Assembly (NCBI GenBank): GCA_028696365.1
Contig: JAQVHG010000160.1
Span: 1-5,330 of the forward strand
Reading direction: 5' to 3'
DNA length: 5,330 bases
From: Methanofollis sp.
GTDB lineage: Archaea > Halobacteriota > Methanomicrobia > Methanomicrobiales > Methanofollaceae
A program made the translations under genes and the position numbers. The notes beneath the pieces were generated by a model that ran no database searches, was not told the origin of the DNA, and saw only the letters and a list, made by a program, of their open reading frames with translations. The number at the start of each line of letters is the position of its first letter. Positions within the stretch are counted from its first letter, which is position 1. Shown here one piece after another: positions 1 through 5,330 of the stretch.

Positions 1-1969
1 ACTGATGGCGCAGGTCATCCACCGAACGCTTTGGAATATGGACATAGATCGTCGGCGACTGGTTCCCTGCCTGGCGGGCGTCTGCCCGAACAAAGTTCTC
101 ATCAACACTCCAGCCGTCTCTGACCCAGACACAGATTTTCTCCTCAGAGTCATCAGGGAGAGAAGTATCAAATACCAGGGATATCTCACGGCTTACATTC
201 GACACGCCATGTGACAGGGAGCGAATCTTCACCTTCTCGCCGAACATCTTTCTGATACGACTCTCGCGCTCGACTTCGATTTTAGCATCGTCATGGCTCA
301 GAACATTGTATTGACTTGAGAACTCGTCATTCCAGGCCGTACTCTCCTCAGTCTGAATACGATACTCATCCTCGACTTTCATGAGCAGATCACATTTTTC
401 CAGAAGCCCTGGAAGCCGATTGCGTAACCCACTGCTCCCTGCAGAAAGATCCTCGACCATCAGGTCGGCAAGAGTATCAACCGTTGCCCGAATTCCGATT
501 TCATTGTTGTTGTCGGCCAACTTGTTGATCAGAAACACCAGGCCACACGCTCGCGCCATCAGTTTCTCGTCATCTGATCCCTTGTACCAACTCATCGTCT
601 TCTCATGCACTTTACGGGGCAGGATATGGAACTGAAGCAGTTTGTCTGCCATATCGAAATAGAGGAAATCCGCCGGGACTACAACTCCCAGAGGATCATC
701 CAGATTGGTCTGGATGGCCTTATGCACCATACTCAACTGATTCCGAAGCTGGCTCTCGGTACCGGTCAGGTCAAGGATATGCAGGGTACGTTCCCAGAAC
801 CGGTTCCTGACTGGAAGAATGGGATACATCTGAGCGAAGTTGTCTCTATCGTCCTGCCGATGGCGGATTGACGTGCCTGCGAGGTGACGGGAGATCTCTC
901 CAAGATTTGCGTCCATGACCTCCTCAATCGGGGAGATCGCCTGAGGATTCTTGGCAAGAACAACCTTCTTGATCACCTCCTCGACATCGCTGTCAGACAA
1001 TTCAATACGGACTGTGAACCGACCAGAAAGTTTATTGAGATACGACGTCCCGGTCACAGCGGTCTGACCGGTTCCAATAAAGAGAAGTTTCCCTCCAATC
1101 TTTTTTGAGCAGGTCTCAACCGTTTCCTGAACCAACTCAGACCGCTTGTTATCCCCACCGATATACTGCTGGACCTCATCAAGGACAATGAGAGTCAGGG
1201 GGAACTTACCGTCATAGGATAGTGCCTGCCGAATTGCTCTGACCATCTCATCATTGCTGACATCCTCGACAATCGGATAGATCTTGGGGAGAACCTCTAT
1301 AGGACTGCGCTCAGACGGGAACACCTTGGGTTTGACCTGGCAGAGTGCATCATACAACACTTCGGAGACAAAAAAGTCCTCCAACTCCTGATCCCAGGAA
1401 TTACCCTTCTGTTCCACACAAGATCTGACCTGGTCATAGATGCCATTCTCCTTGAGCCACATCACAAAACGAGCAAGATGGTATTGCTCAGGGAGGCCTG
1501 CGGACTTGAAGACAATGTTGAGGAGTGCCAGCCTGACACTCCCCTCTGCGCTGGATCCCAGCGTCCCTGATGCAGCATGAAGTCCACCATAGCGTTTTGC
1601 CTGGGTGCTGAGTTCTTTCAGACGGTCCTTAACCTCAATAGGGAGGTGTGCGATGCTCCGTGCGGTCGCCCCGTCCTCGAAGACAGTGTCAACCCAGAGG
1701 GCACGGAGCATCTTCACCAGATGGGATTTACCAGACCCATAGAACCCACTAACCCATACCGCCGGTTGAGGTTTCTCAAGATTCTTCAGATAACTCTCAA
1801 GGATACGTTCCAGGCCCAATTTATACTGGCCATCGCACACAAACGTCTCCAGTTCATACCGGAGCACGTCCATCGCCTGCTTGCTTGTATCGTCATTGAC
1901 ATGAGCCACACCATCGTTCAGAATCTTCTGCGTAGATGGATCTTTCTGATAAATTGCTCGATTATCCAT
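1..1969 (-). CDS. brxC: BrxC-like BREX P-loop ATPase (3' end beyond window)
   Basis: The minus strand is open from an ATG at 1969 to the window edge, giving about 656 residues without a stop. BrxC proteins usually run to about 1,200 residues, so roughly half is missing. A Walker A motif, GFYGSGKS, lies at residues 75-82 (Lys81), in the setting WVSGFYGSGKSHLVKMLRA typical of BrxC/PglY. A Walker B motif, LTLIVLDEVQ, lies at 258-267 (Asp264, Glu265). A sensor-like LLFIGTGQ at 295-302 and a conserved LSGRFTVRIEL around Arg317 follow. These mark an AAA+/STAND-like ATPase core. In characterised BREX systems BrxC is needed for both host methylation and phage exclusion; its exact motor role is unsettled. 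It starts 9 nt after brxB, with AAGGG upstream as a weak ribosome site, so it is probably co-transcribed. The family call is secure; the BREX subtype cannot be fixed without pglX, pglZ and the downstream genes. Confidence 0.93.
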   Translation of the reverse strand, partial: MDNRAIYQKDPSTQKILNDGVAHVNDDTSKQAMDVLRYELETFVCDGQYKLGLERILESYLKNLEKPQPAVWVSGFYGSGKSHLVKMLRALWVDTVFEDGATARSIAHLPIEVKDRLKELSTQAKRYGGLHAASGTLGSSAEGSVRLALLNIVFKSAGLPEQYHLARFVMWLKENGIYDQVRSCVEQKGNSWDQELEDFFVSEVLYDALCQVKPKVFPSERSPIEVLPKIYPIVEDVSNDEMVRAIRQALSYDGKFPLTLIVLDEVQQYIGGDNKRSELVQETVETCSKKIGGKLLFIGTGQTAVTGTSYLNKLSGRFTVRIELSDSDVEEVIKKVVLAKNPQAISPIEEVMDANLGEISRHLAGTSIRHRQDDRDNFAQMYPILPVRNRFWERTLHILDLTGTESQLRNQLSMVHKAIQTNLDDPLGVVVPADFLYFDMADKLLQFHILPRKVHEKTMSWYKGSDDEKLMARACGLVFLINKLADNNNEIGIRATVDTLADLMVEDLSAGSSGLRNRLPGLLEKCDLLMKVEDEYRIQTEESTAWNDEFSSQYNVLSHDDAKIEVERESRIRKMFGEKVKIRSLSHGVSNVSREISLVFDTSLPDDSEEKICVWVRDGWSVDENFVRADARQAGNQSPTIYVHIPKRSVDDLRHQ

Positions 1970-1978
1970 AATCAACCC

Positions 1979-2533
1979 TTACTCAAAATTTTTATCTGCA
2001 GTAATCGTCACGGCAAGGTAGTCCCAACCGTCATATCCGTCCAACAACCGGTAATTGTTGTTCTCATAACTACCAGGAAAGAACACCAGCAACTTTCCCT
2101 CGACAAGAGGGGCGAGGCGATCGGTGACCGCCCTGACTTTTAGAAATCCGAAAAGAGATCCAACACCCTTCAGGGCAATGACTGTATTGCTGGTAACCGC
2201 ATTCTCCCGGAGGAATTTTATAAATCCTTCTTCGATATAGCGGAGGTAGCGGGGCATCAGAGATGAGAGAAGGTCAGGTCTCTGAAAGTAGCTCTTTGCG
2301 TATTTCTCGCCGGAGAGCCAACCGGCAAAGGTATCTGTGAGATCGAACTCCGCCCAACCATGGCCGGAGTCCCGTGTGACAATCTCAAACTCATCGATTT
2401 TGCCCCGGAGATTCAGTTCGTCTTTCTCGTTGTACACGCAGAATACAACTCTTTGATCTGGTGCCACATCGCCTCGCCAAGGCACTGAGATGTATGAGCC
2501 GTACGATTGGATCAACTGTTTAATATTGGTCAC
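1979..2533 (-). CDS. brxB: BrxB, DUF1788 BREX protein
   Basis: This 184-residue cytosolic protein shows the DUF1788 signature: VVFCVYNEKDELNLRGKI near 29-46, then GHGW..FDLTDTFAGW at 57-72, and FFPGSYENNNYRLLD at 151-165 followed by DGWDYLAV at 168-175. Its length matches the usual 190-200 residues. BrxB is a core component of several BREX types with no known catalytic activity; in tested systems it is needed with BrxC, PglX and PglZ for defence. The start is a GTG at 2533, supported by AGGGAG seven bases upstream (2541-2546). The gene overlaps the end of the preceding gene by 14 nt and ends with TAA 9 nt before brxC, so the three genes are tightly coupled. No transmembrane segment or signal peptide is visible. 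Confidence 0.92.
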   Translation of the reverse strand: MTNIKQLIQSYGSYISVPWRGDVAPDQRVVFCVYNEKDELNLRGKIDEFEIVTRDSGHGWAEFDLTDTFAGWLSGEKYAKSYFQRPDLLSSLMPRYLRYIEEGFIKFLRENAVTSNTVIALKGVGSLFGFLKVRAVTDRLAPLVEGKLLVFFPGSYENNNYRLLDGYDGWDYLAVTITADKNFE

Positions 2534-3416
2534 GAATCCACTCCCTTTCCTGATCTGTGAGGTTATTGGGGAAAAGAACTTCTATGACATCCCCAACCCG
2601 CTTAAATACAATCCATCCGCGACGGGATGCTGCCTCGGCCAGTTCAATGGCGCGTTCTTTCGGGCAGTCCAGGAGACGAGCATACTCACTCTCGAAGAGT
2701 GCTTCACCGCGACCCCCCGTCAGATACCCAAGGAAAAGAGCATATGCGACAGATCCAGCTGTTGCAGTCGCTCGTGCACGGACCTTCTTCGCCTTTCCAC
2801 TCAGATGGCCGGAAGATGTCCATGTGCCATTCAAGTTCTGCGCCGACGATTTCAGTGTCGCTTTACTGAACCGGCCAGGGTATGCGTCTTCGAGATATTC
2901 TTCCAGAGCCTCGCGAGTAACGATCGCTCCTTCGGTGAACTGCAACATAAACGAGGCACTCCTCCGGAGGAGTGGGTCTCGTGCGTATGCACACAGGAGA
3001 GCCAGAAGGGGTTGCCCCTCAGCATCCCGCCTCCAGAAATAAAGAAGTGCACGAAATAGGGTGACCTCTGGATCGAGGGAATAGAGGGCGACAAGATGCC
3101 TTTTCGTGAGAGTCCTTGACTTCCCCGAGCGTTTTCCCAGGCAATTATCATCCTGAATTGCCGTGAGATAATCGTTTTTGGTGGCAGTGGGTTGGTCGAC
3201 ATATGATAAGAGAAGACGTAAATCCTCTAGCATCATAGTGCGGGCATTATGTGCGCCTCCTTTGTCGAGGCTGAACCCAAAGCACGATATGTCTGTCTCC
3301 TTTTCAGTTTTCATCATACCATCTGCGTTTTGTGTTTCCACTCTGGGATCAGTAGAATCAACCAGACTGGCAAAATAATACTTGAGCAACCCTGAAGATG
3401 TTATCGTTCTGGACAA
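2520..3416 (-). CDS. BREX-associated protein in the brxA position
   Basis: This 298-residue soluble, basic and probably helical protein is the first gene of the BREX operon. I cannot assign it to a named family with confidence. Noticeable blocks are GGAHNARTMMLEDLRLLL (53-70), RTLTKRHLVALYSLDPEVTLFRAL (101-124), PLLALLCAYARDPLLRRSA (136-154), SAQNLNGTWTSSGHLSGKAKK (191-211), AYALFLGYLTGGRGEALF (224-241) and a C-terminal SRRGWIVFKR..DVIEVLFP (264-283). The last block could be a winged-helix or beta-wing end. Canonical BrxA (DUF1819) is about 200 residues with a NusB-like and winged-helix fold. This protein is longer and lacks the DUF1819 sequence by eye, although the order of its helical blocks is compatible with a distant relation. 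The start is TTG at 3416: an in-frame TAA lies five codons upstream, and a TATA-like element sits about 27 bases before TTG. The first ATG codons, at residues 34-35, are an alternative start. Its position before brxB and brxC implies a role in BREX. Confidence 0.82.
   Translation of the reverse strand: MSRTITSSGLLKYYFASLVDSTDPRVETQNADGMMKTEKETDISCFGFSLDKGGAHNARTMMLEDLRLLLSYVDQPTATKNDYLTAIQDDNCLGKRSGKSRTLTKRHLVALYSLDPEVTLFRALLYFWRRDAEGQPLLALLCAYARDPLLRRSASFMLQFTEGAIVTREALEEYLEDAYPGRFSKATLKSSAQNLNGTWTSSGHLSGKAKKVRARATATAGSVAYALFLGYLTGGRGEALFESEYARLLDCPKERAIELAEAASRRGWIVFKRVGDVIEVLFPNNLTDQEREWIRDQY
2541..2546 (-). promoter_or_regulatory. Ribosome binding site of brxB
   Basis: The minus strand reads AGGGAG, then seven bases, then GTG at 2533. 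This is a fair match to the archaeal Shine-Dalgarno sequence and lies inside the last codons of the preceding gene. It decides the GTG start of brxB and suggests translational coupling across the 14-nt overlap. Confidence 0.65.
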
Positions 3417-3436
3417 AGACCAATCTGTTTAAATGT

Positions 3437-3450
3437 CCCTATAAATTATA
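3437..3450 (-). promoter_or_regulatory. TATA-like promoter of the BREX operon
   Basis: The minus strand carries AAGTATAATTTATAGGG, with the core TATAATTTATA at 3450-3440. The AATTTATA part is centred about 27 bases before the TTG at 3416. Archaeal TATA boxes are usually centred 26-27 bases before the transcription start, so the transcript would begin at or very near the TTG. This fits the lack of any Shine-Dalgarno sequence before that codon. The assignment is from spacing and base composition only; the whole spacer is AT-rich, so chance matches are possible. Confidence 0.5.
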
Positions 3451-3650
3451 CTTGATCTGATTTTTGTTGTCCAAACCCTTTATTACCTCCGGAGAGTTGT
3501 CTTATTTGAGAAATTGCTTCATCTTAAACATATAAGTAGATTATGGTATATTTTTGATTGCAATAAATCCTGTTTCACTATTCTGGGTCGAATAATATGA
3601 TTAATAAACTTCATCTTGTTTGATCATTTAAATTGGAAATGAGAGCAGAT

Positions 3651-3737
3651 ATGAAAACTATGTATATTCAGCCACATATATACAAAATTTCAGAGAATAT
3701 TTTTAATGAGGATGGAATCAATTTACCTACTATATGA
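3651..3737 (+). CDS. Possible 28-residue leader ORF
   Basis: An ATG at 3651 opens a 28-codon frame (MKTMYIQPHIYKISENIF and so on) that ends at TGA 3735-3737. That stop overlaps the ATG of the EVE gene as ATGA, an arrangement common in translationally coupled genes. A GAGAG stretch lies about six bases upstream as a weak ribosome site. The peptide has no recognised motif, and in AT-rich DNA a frame this short can arise by chance. It may be a small leader ORF that couples translation to the EVE gene, or nothing. Confidence 0.2.
   Translation: MKTMYIQPHIYKISENIFNEDGINLPTI
3677..3704 (+). promoter_or_regulatory. Candidate TATA elements for the EVE operon
   Basis: Two AT-rich elements precede the EVE start. 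TATATA at 3677-3682 would give a transcript start near 3706 and a leader of about 28 bases. AATATTTTTAA near 3696-3706 would give a start close to 3729 and an almost leaderless transcript. No good Shine-Dalgarno sequence precedes the ATG at 3734, which favours the second option or coupling to the small upstream frame. Sequence alone does not separate these. Confidence 0.3.
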
Positions 3738-4171
3738 CCTACTGGTTCGCCTCTTCCAACCGCGACAACTGGGAGATTATCAGAAAAAAGAATATCTGGG
3801 GGATTCCAAAACGGAACAAGTCGATCATCCAGCGCGTCCAGGTTGGGGATGCGATCGTCATCTACGTCGCCCAGAAAAAGGATGGAGATATCACTCTCCC
3901 CCTGGCGATTGCAGGAGTCTATGAGATCGTCTCAGAGGGATACGAAGACCTGAAGCCCCTCTTCGTCACACCAGAAAGAATGGGCAATGAAGTTTTCCCG
4001 TACCGCGTCAAACTCCGCCCCGTCAAAATATTCCCCGAACCCATCGAGTTCAAACCTCTGATACCTGACCTGAAGTTCATCAAAAATAAGACGATGTGGA
4101 CCGGGCATATCCGGGTTGCGATGCGGACGATCCCGGAAGAGGACTACCAGTTGATCCTGAACCTGGAGTGA
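3734..4171 (+). CDS. EVE domain protein (UPF0310/DUF55, PUA-like)
   Basis: This 145-residue protein is essentially one EVE domain. It begins with MTYWFASSNRDNWEI (1-15), followed by KKNIWGIPKRNKSII (18-32), VGDAIVIYVAQKKDG (37-51), LAIAGVYEIVSE (57-68), FPYRVKLRPVKI (88-99), FKPLIPDLKFI (106-116) and a C-terminal MRTIPEEDYQLI (130-141). These blocks and the length are those of UPF0310 proteins from archaea and bacteria. The EVE fold belongs to the PUA/YTH-like group; its aromatic pocket is known or predicted to bind modified bases in DNA or RNA. Trp4, Trp13, Trp22 and Trp122 are candidates for such a pocket. The ATG at 3734 is the only reasonable start: an in-frame TGA lies at 3707, and the family begins with this YW motif. 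It leads a three-gene set and lies head to head with the BREX operon. Its ligand is unknown. Confidence 0.92.
   Translation: MTYWFASSNRDNWEIIRKKNIWGIPKRNKSIIQRVQVGDAIVIYVAQKKDGDITLPLAIAGVYEIVSEGYEDLKPLFVTPERMGNEVFPYRVKLRPVKIFPEPIEFKPLIPDLKFIKNKTMWTGHIRVAMRTIPEEDYQLILNLE
4165..4168 (+). promoter_or_regulatory. Ribosome binding site of the DUF365 gene
   Basis: GGAG at 4165-4168 forms the last codons of the EVE gene and lies nine bases before the ATG at 4178. This favours translational coupling of the two genes and supports that start. Confidence 0.55.
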
Positions 4172-4177
4172 AAAGAG

Positions 4178-4606
4178 ATGACCGAGATCACAGGTGTCAC
4201 CTTTCCGGTGCCCAAAGCGTACATGGTACGCTTCTTCGAGGAGGGCAAGACCGTCTTCATCAAACCGGCCACGGTCTTCAAGGAACTCAGGCCAGGTATG
4301 AAGCTGGTCTTCTACCAGTCCCACGAGGACACTGGGTATGTCGGCGAGGCGACGATCGCACGCGTCCTCCTTGAGGACGACCCCCTCGTATTCTTCGAGA
4401 CCTTCGGCGATGCCATTTTTCTTACAGAGGCAGAGGTGAAGGAGTATGTTGAGGCCAGGGAACACTGGCAGGGGCATCGGGTTAGAAAGGGTGAGAAGAA
4501 ACAGAAACCATGGATGGCCCTTGAACTGAAAGATATCCATCGCTATGATACCATCAAGAAACCCAACCGGTTCGTCCCGGTCGGCGGAAAGTATCTGAGG
4601 GAATAG
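4178..4606 (+). CDS. DUF365-type archaeal protein
   Basis: This 142-residue soluble protein matches what I recall of the archaeal DUF365 family. The visible blocks are ITGVTFPVPKAYMVRFFEEG (4-23), VFIKPATVFKELRPGMKLVFY (26-46), GYVGEATIARVLL (53-65), FGDAIFLTEAEVKEYV (76-91), a charged linker RKGEKKQKPW (103-112), LELKDIHRYD (115-124) and RFVPVGGKYL (131-140). The phrase 'PGMKLVFYQS' followed by GEATI resembles PUA/ASCH-like beta barrels, which bind RNA or modified nucleic acid, but that relation is inference. No enzymatic motif is evident. It starts six bases after the EVE stop codon with GGAG upstream, so the two are almost certainly one operon. The pairing of two small PUA-like proteins suggests a shared nucleic-acid-binding task. 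The function of the family is not known to me. Confidence 0.82.
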   Translation: MTEITGVTFPVPKAYMVRFFEEGKTVFIKPATVFKELRPGMKLVFYQSHEDTGYVGEATIARVLLEDDPLVFFETFGDAIFLTEAEVKEYVEAREHWQGHRVRKGEKKQKPWMALELKDIHRYDTIKKPNRFVPVGGKYLRE

Positions 4607-4620
4607 ATCCCATCTTTTTT
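4599..4620 (+). terminator. Weak hairpin and T-run between DUF365 and TBP genes
   Basis: GGGA (4599-4602) and TCCC (4608-4611) can pair around a five-base loop containing the TAG stop, followed by six T residues at 4615-4620. The stem is only 4 bp. T-runs can terminate archaeal RNA polymerase, so partial read-through control of the TBP-like gene is possible, but this may be chance. Confidence 0.25.
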
Positions 4621-4625
4621 CAGGA

Positions 4626-5144
4626 ATGAAGATCGTCAACATCGTCTGCTCAGGCACCCTCCACCAACCGGTCTCGTTCCAGCGGTTGCCTGAACTCCCC
4701 GCCGAGTCCTACAAATACGACCCCGAGATATACCACGGCGCCTATATCCTCCTCTCCAAAGGCAAGGCCACCATCTACCAGAGTGGAAAATATGTCATTG
4801 TCGGTCTGAAATCTCTCGACGATATCCAGCAGTCTTATCAGGAATTCCTCGCCCTCATATCTTCCATCATCGACCCTGCCCGGGTATCGCGGCCTGAGGT
4901 CAAGAACATCGTCGGCATGGACGAATATGGGGCAGACATCCCATTGACCAGGCTTGTCGTTGCGCTGCAGATGGAGCATGTGGAGTACGAACCAGAACAG
5001 TTCCCGGGCGTGATCTATCACGGTGAGGAAGGGACCGCCCTGATCTTCTCATCAGGGAAGATGGTCCTGCCTGGATTCAAGGATATGCACTCGATGGAAG
5101 CGTGTGCATCTGCACTGAAAGAGAAGATCAGAAGCATCACCTAG
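4626..5144 (+). CDS. tbp: Divergent TATA-binding protein paralogue
   Basis: This 172-residue protein has the two-repeat saddle of archaeal TBP. Repeat 1 (about 1-80) shows IVNIVCSGTL (3-12), YDPEIYHGAYI (31-41) and ATIYQSGKYVIVGLKS (48-63). Repeat 2 (about 90-171) shows VKNIVGMDEYG (92-102), YEPEQFPGVIYH (121-132) and ALIFSSGKMVLPGFK (138-152). In TBP two Phe per repeat kink DNA at the ends of the TATA box. Repeat 2 keeps both (Phe126, Phe141), but repeat 1 has Tyr36 and Tyr51. The DNA-contacting Asn positions appear as Asn5 and Asn94. The acidic C-terminal tail common in archaeal TBPs is absent, and the repeat 1 stirrup segment is short and altered. The start at 4626 fits the family; AGGA lies only one base before ATG, too close for normal use. 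It follows the DUF365 gene by 19 bases. It is probably an accessory TBP rather than the general one. Confidence 0.88.
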   Translation: MKIVNIVCSGTLHQPVSFQRLPELPAESYKYDPEIYHGAYILLSKGKATIYQSGKYVIVGLKSLDDIQQSYQEFLALISSIIDPARVSRPEVKNIVGMDEYGADIPLTRLVVALQMEHVEYEPEQFPGVIYHGEEGTALIFSSGKMVLPGFKDMHSMEACASALKEKIRSIT

Positions 5145-5146
5145 TC

Positions 5147-5152
5147 TTTAAA
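5147..5152 (+). promoter_or_regulatory. Possible TATA element (TTTAAA)
   Basis: TTTAAAGGG begins three bases after the TBP-like stop codon. If used, it would start a transcript near 5176-5178 that enters the hairpin at 5190-5209 and the frame at 5213. It is a short, common sequence and the call is weak. Confidence 0.22.
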
Positions 5153-5189
5153 GGGTACTCACACACCTTTGTCGTATCGTTACCGTGAT

Positions 5190-5209
5190 CTCTCCTTTCT
5201 AGGGGAGAG
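5190..5209 (+). promoter_or_regulatory. Hairpin covering a ribosome binding site
   Basis: CTCTCC (5190-5195) pairs with GGAGAG (5204-5209) around an eight-base loop. The right arm contains the GGAG that would serve as ribosome site for the ATG at 5213, five bases further on. The stem has 6 bp and four G-C pairs. It is not followed by a T-run, so it is not a typical terminator. Confidence 0.3.
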
Positions 5210-5212
5210 CAC

Positions 5213-5330
5213 ATGCGGCCCAGCACACCTGTGGAGGAGGCGGGATACCGCCCGCCAGATCAGGTCTATCCACACGGCGAAGTGAAGGAGACACCACAGA
5301 AGATGACGACCGTGTCTAATTCTGTTAGAT
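5213..5330 (+). CDS. Possible 5' end of an unknown gene (cut by window)
   Basis: From ATG 5213 a frame stays open for 39 codons to the window edge, starting MRPSTPVEEAGYRPPD. GGGGAG lies about five bases upstream as a ribosome site. The visible part is polar, rich in Pro and Glu, and resembles no family I know; it could be a disordered N-terminus. A 6-bp inverted repeat (GGCGGG at 5239-5244, CCCGCC at 5251-5256) falls inside it. The frame is too short to be sure that it is coding. A second ATG in the same frame, at 5303, follows an AAGGAG twelve bases upstream and could be the true start. Confidence 0.35.
   Translation, partial: MRPSTPVEEAGYRPPDQVYPHGEVKETPQKMTTVSNSVR

Larger units (their letters stand above)
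3417..3733. other. AT-rich divergent intergenic region
   Basis: This 317-base spacer separates the minus-strand BREX genes from the plus-strand EVE/DUF365/TBP genes. It is clearly richer in A and T than the coding regions on either side. It contains the BREX TATA-like element (3440-3450), further TATA-like elements on both strands (for example CTTATATG on the minus strand near 3529-3536 and TATATA at 3677-3682), a palindrome CTCCGGAG at 3487-3494, adjoining TGATCA and ATTTAAAT palindromes at 3621-3633, and a 28-codon frame at 3651-3737. No tRNA, structured RNA or substantial protein-coding frame is visible in it. Confidence 0.7.

Noticed and set aside
1577..2143. A 188-codon plus-strand open frame
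   Set aside because: It lies antisense to brxC and the end of brxB, whose protein motifs are clear, and its translation shows no family motif.
2490..3059. Plus-strand open frames of up to 189 codons, overlapping each other
   Set aside because: They are antisense to the brxA-position gene, rich in Cys, Arg and Ser, and typical of shadow frames in other phases.
3438..3491. A strong GGAGGT on the minus strand (near 3485-3490) followed by a TTG-started frame of about 11 codons ending at TAG
   Set aside because: The peptide is too short and AT-driven to support. The ribosome-site match may be chance or part of the CTCCGGAG palindrome. It stays a possible remnant or leader of the BREX operon.
3417..3733. 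A CRISPR leader, tRNA or structured RNA in the AT-rich spacer
   Set aside because: No direct repeats of adequate length, no cloverleaf and no long stems are visible.
3706..3924. Plus-strand frame from ATG 3706, in a different phase from the EVE gene
   Set aside because: It runs inside the EVE gene in another frame, and its translation has no similarity to known proteins.
3932..4657. A 241-codon minus-strand open frame
   Set aside because: It is the complement of the EVE and DUF365 genes, both of which have recognisable protein motifs on the plus strand. Its translation has no credible family features.
4650..5021. A 123-codon minus-strand open frame
   Set aside because: It is antisense to the TBP-like gene, whose two repeats are unmistakable on the plus strand.
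5239..5256. GGCGGG / CCCGCC hairpin taken as a terminator of the TBP operon
   Set aside because: No T-run follows, it lies about 95 bases after the stop codon, and it falls within a possible coding frame.

Overview
The window looks archaeal, most likely from a methanogen of the Methanomicrobiales type. That placement is inference. It rests on a TATA-binding-protein (TBP) paralogue, a DUF365-type protein (a family known mainly from archaea), archaeal TATA-like promoter elements, and genes of medium GC separated by a strongly AT-rich spacer.

Left half, minus strand (about 1-3416). This is the promoter-proximal part of a BREX phage-defence operon, read right to left. The first gene is a 298-residue protein of no confidently named family, in the position usually held by brxA. 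It overlaps brxB (DUF1788) by 14 nt. After a 9-nt gap comes a large P-loop ATPase, brxC, which runs off the left edge, so only about its first 656 residues are present. The methyltransferase (pglX), the phosphatase-like pglZ and any brxL or helicase would lie beyond position 1 and cannot be seen. In BREX, BrxC with the small Brx proteins, PglX and PglZ marks host DNA by adenine methylation and blocks replication of unmarked phage DNA.

Centre (3417-3733). An AT-rich divergent spacer has a good TATA-like element at the distance expected for a leaderless TTG start of the BREX operon. It also has TATA-like elements for the plus-strand genes and a possible 28-codon reading frame that overlaps the next gene by ATGA.

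Right half, plus strand (3734-5144). Three closely packed genes follow: an EVE-domain (UPF0310/DUF55) protein, a DUF365-type protein, and a divergent two-repeat TBP paralogue. EVE domains are predicted or known readers of modified bases, and TBP is a general transcription factor. The set therefore resembles a nucleic-acid-binding module placed head to head with a DNA-modifying defence operon. Whether the two halves cooperate is not shown by the sequence.

Right edge (5145-5330). A TTTAAA element and a hairpin precede a possible new reading frame from 5213 that is cut by the window end. I saw no rRNA, tRNA, CRISPR array, insertion sequence or integrase.
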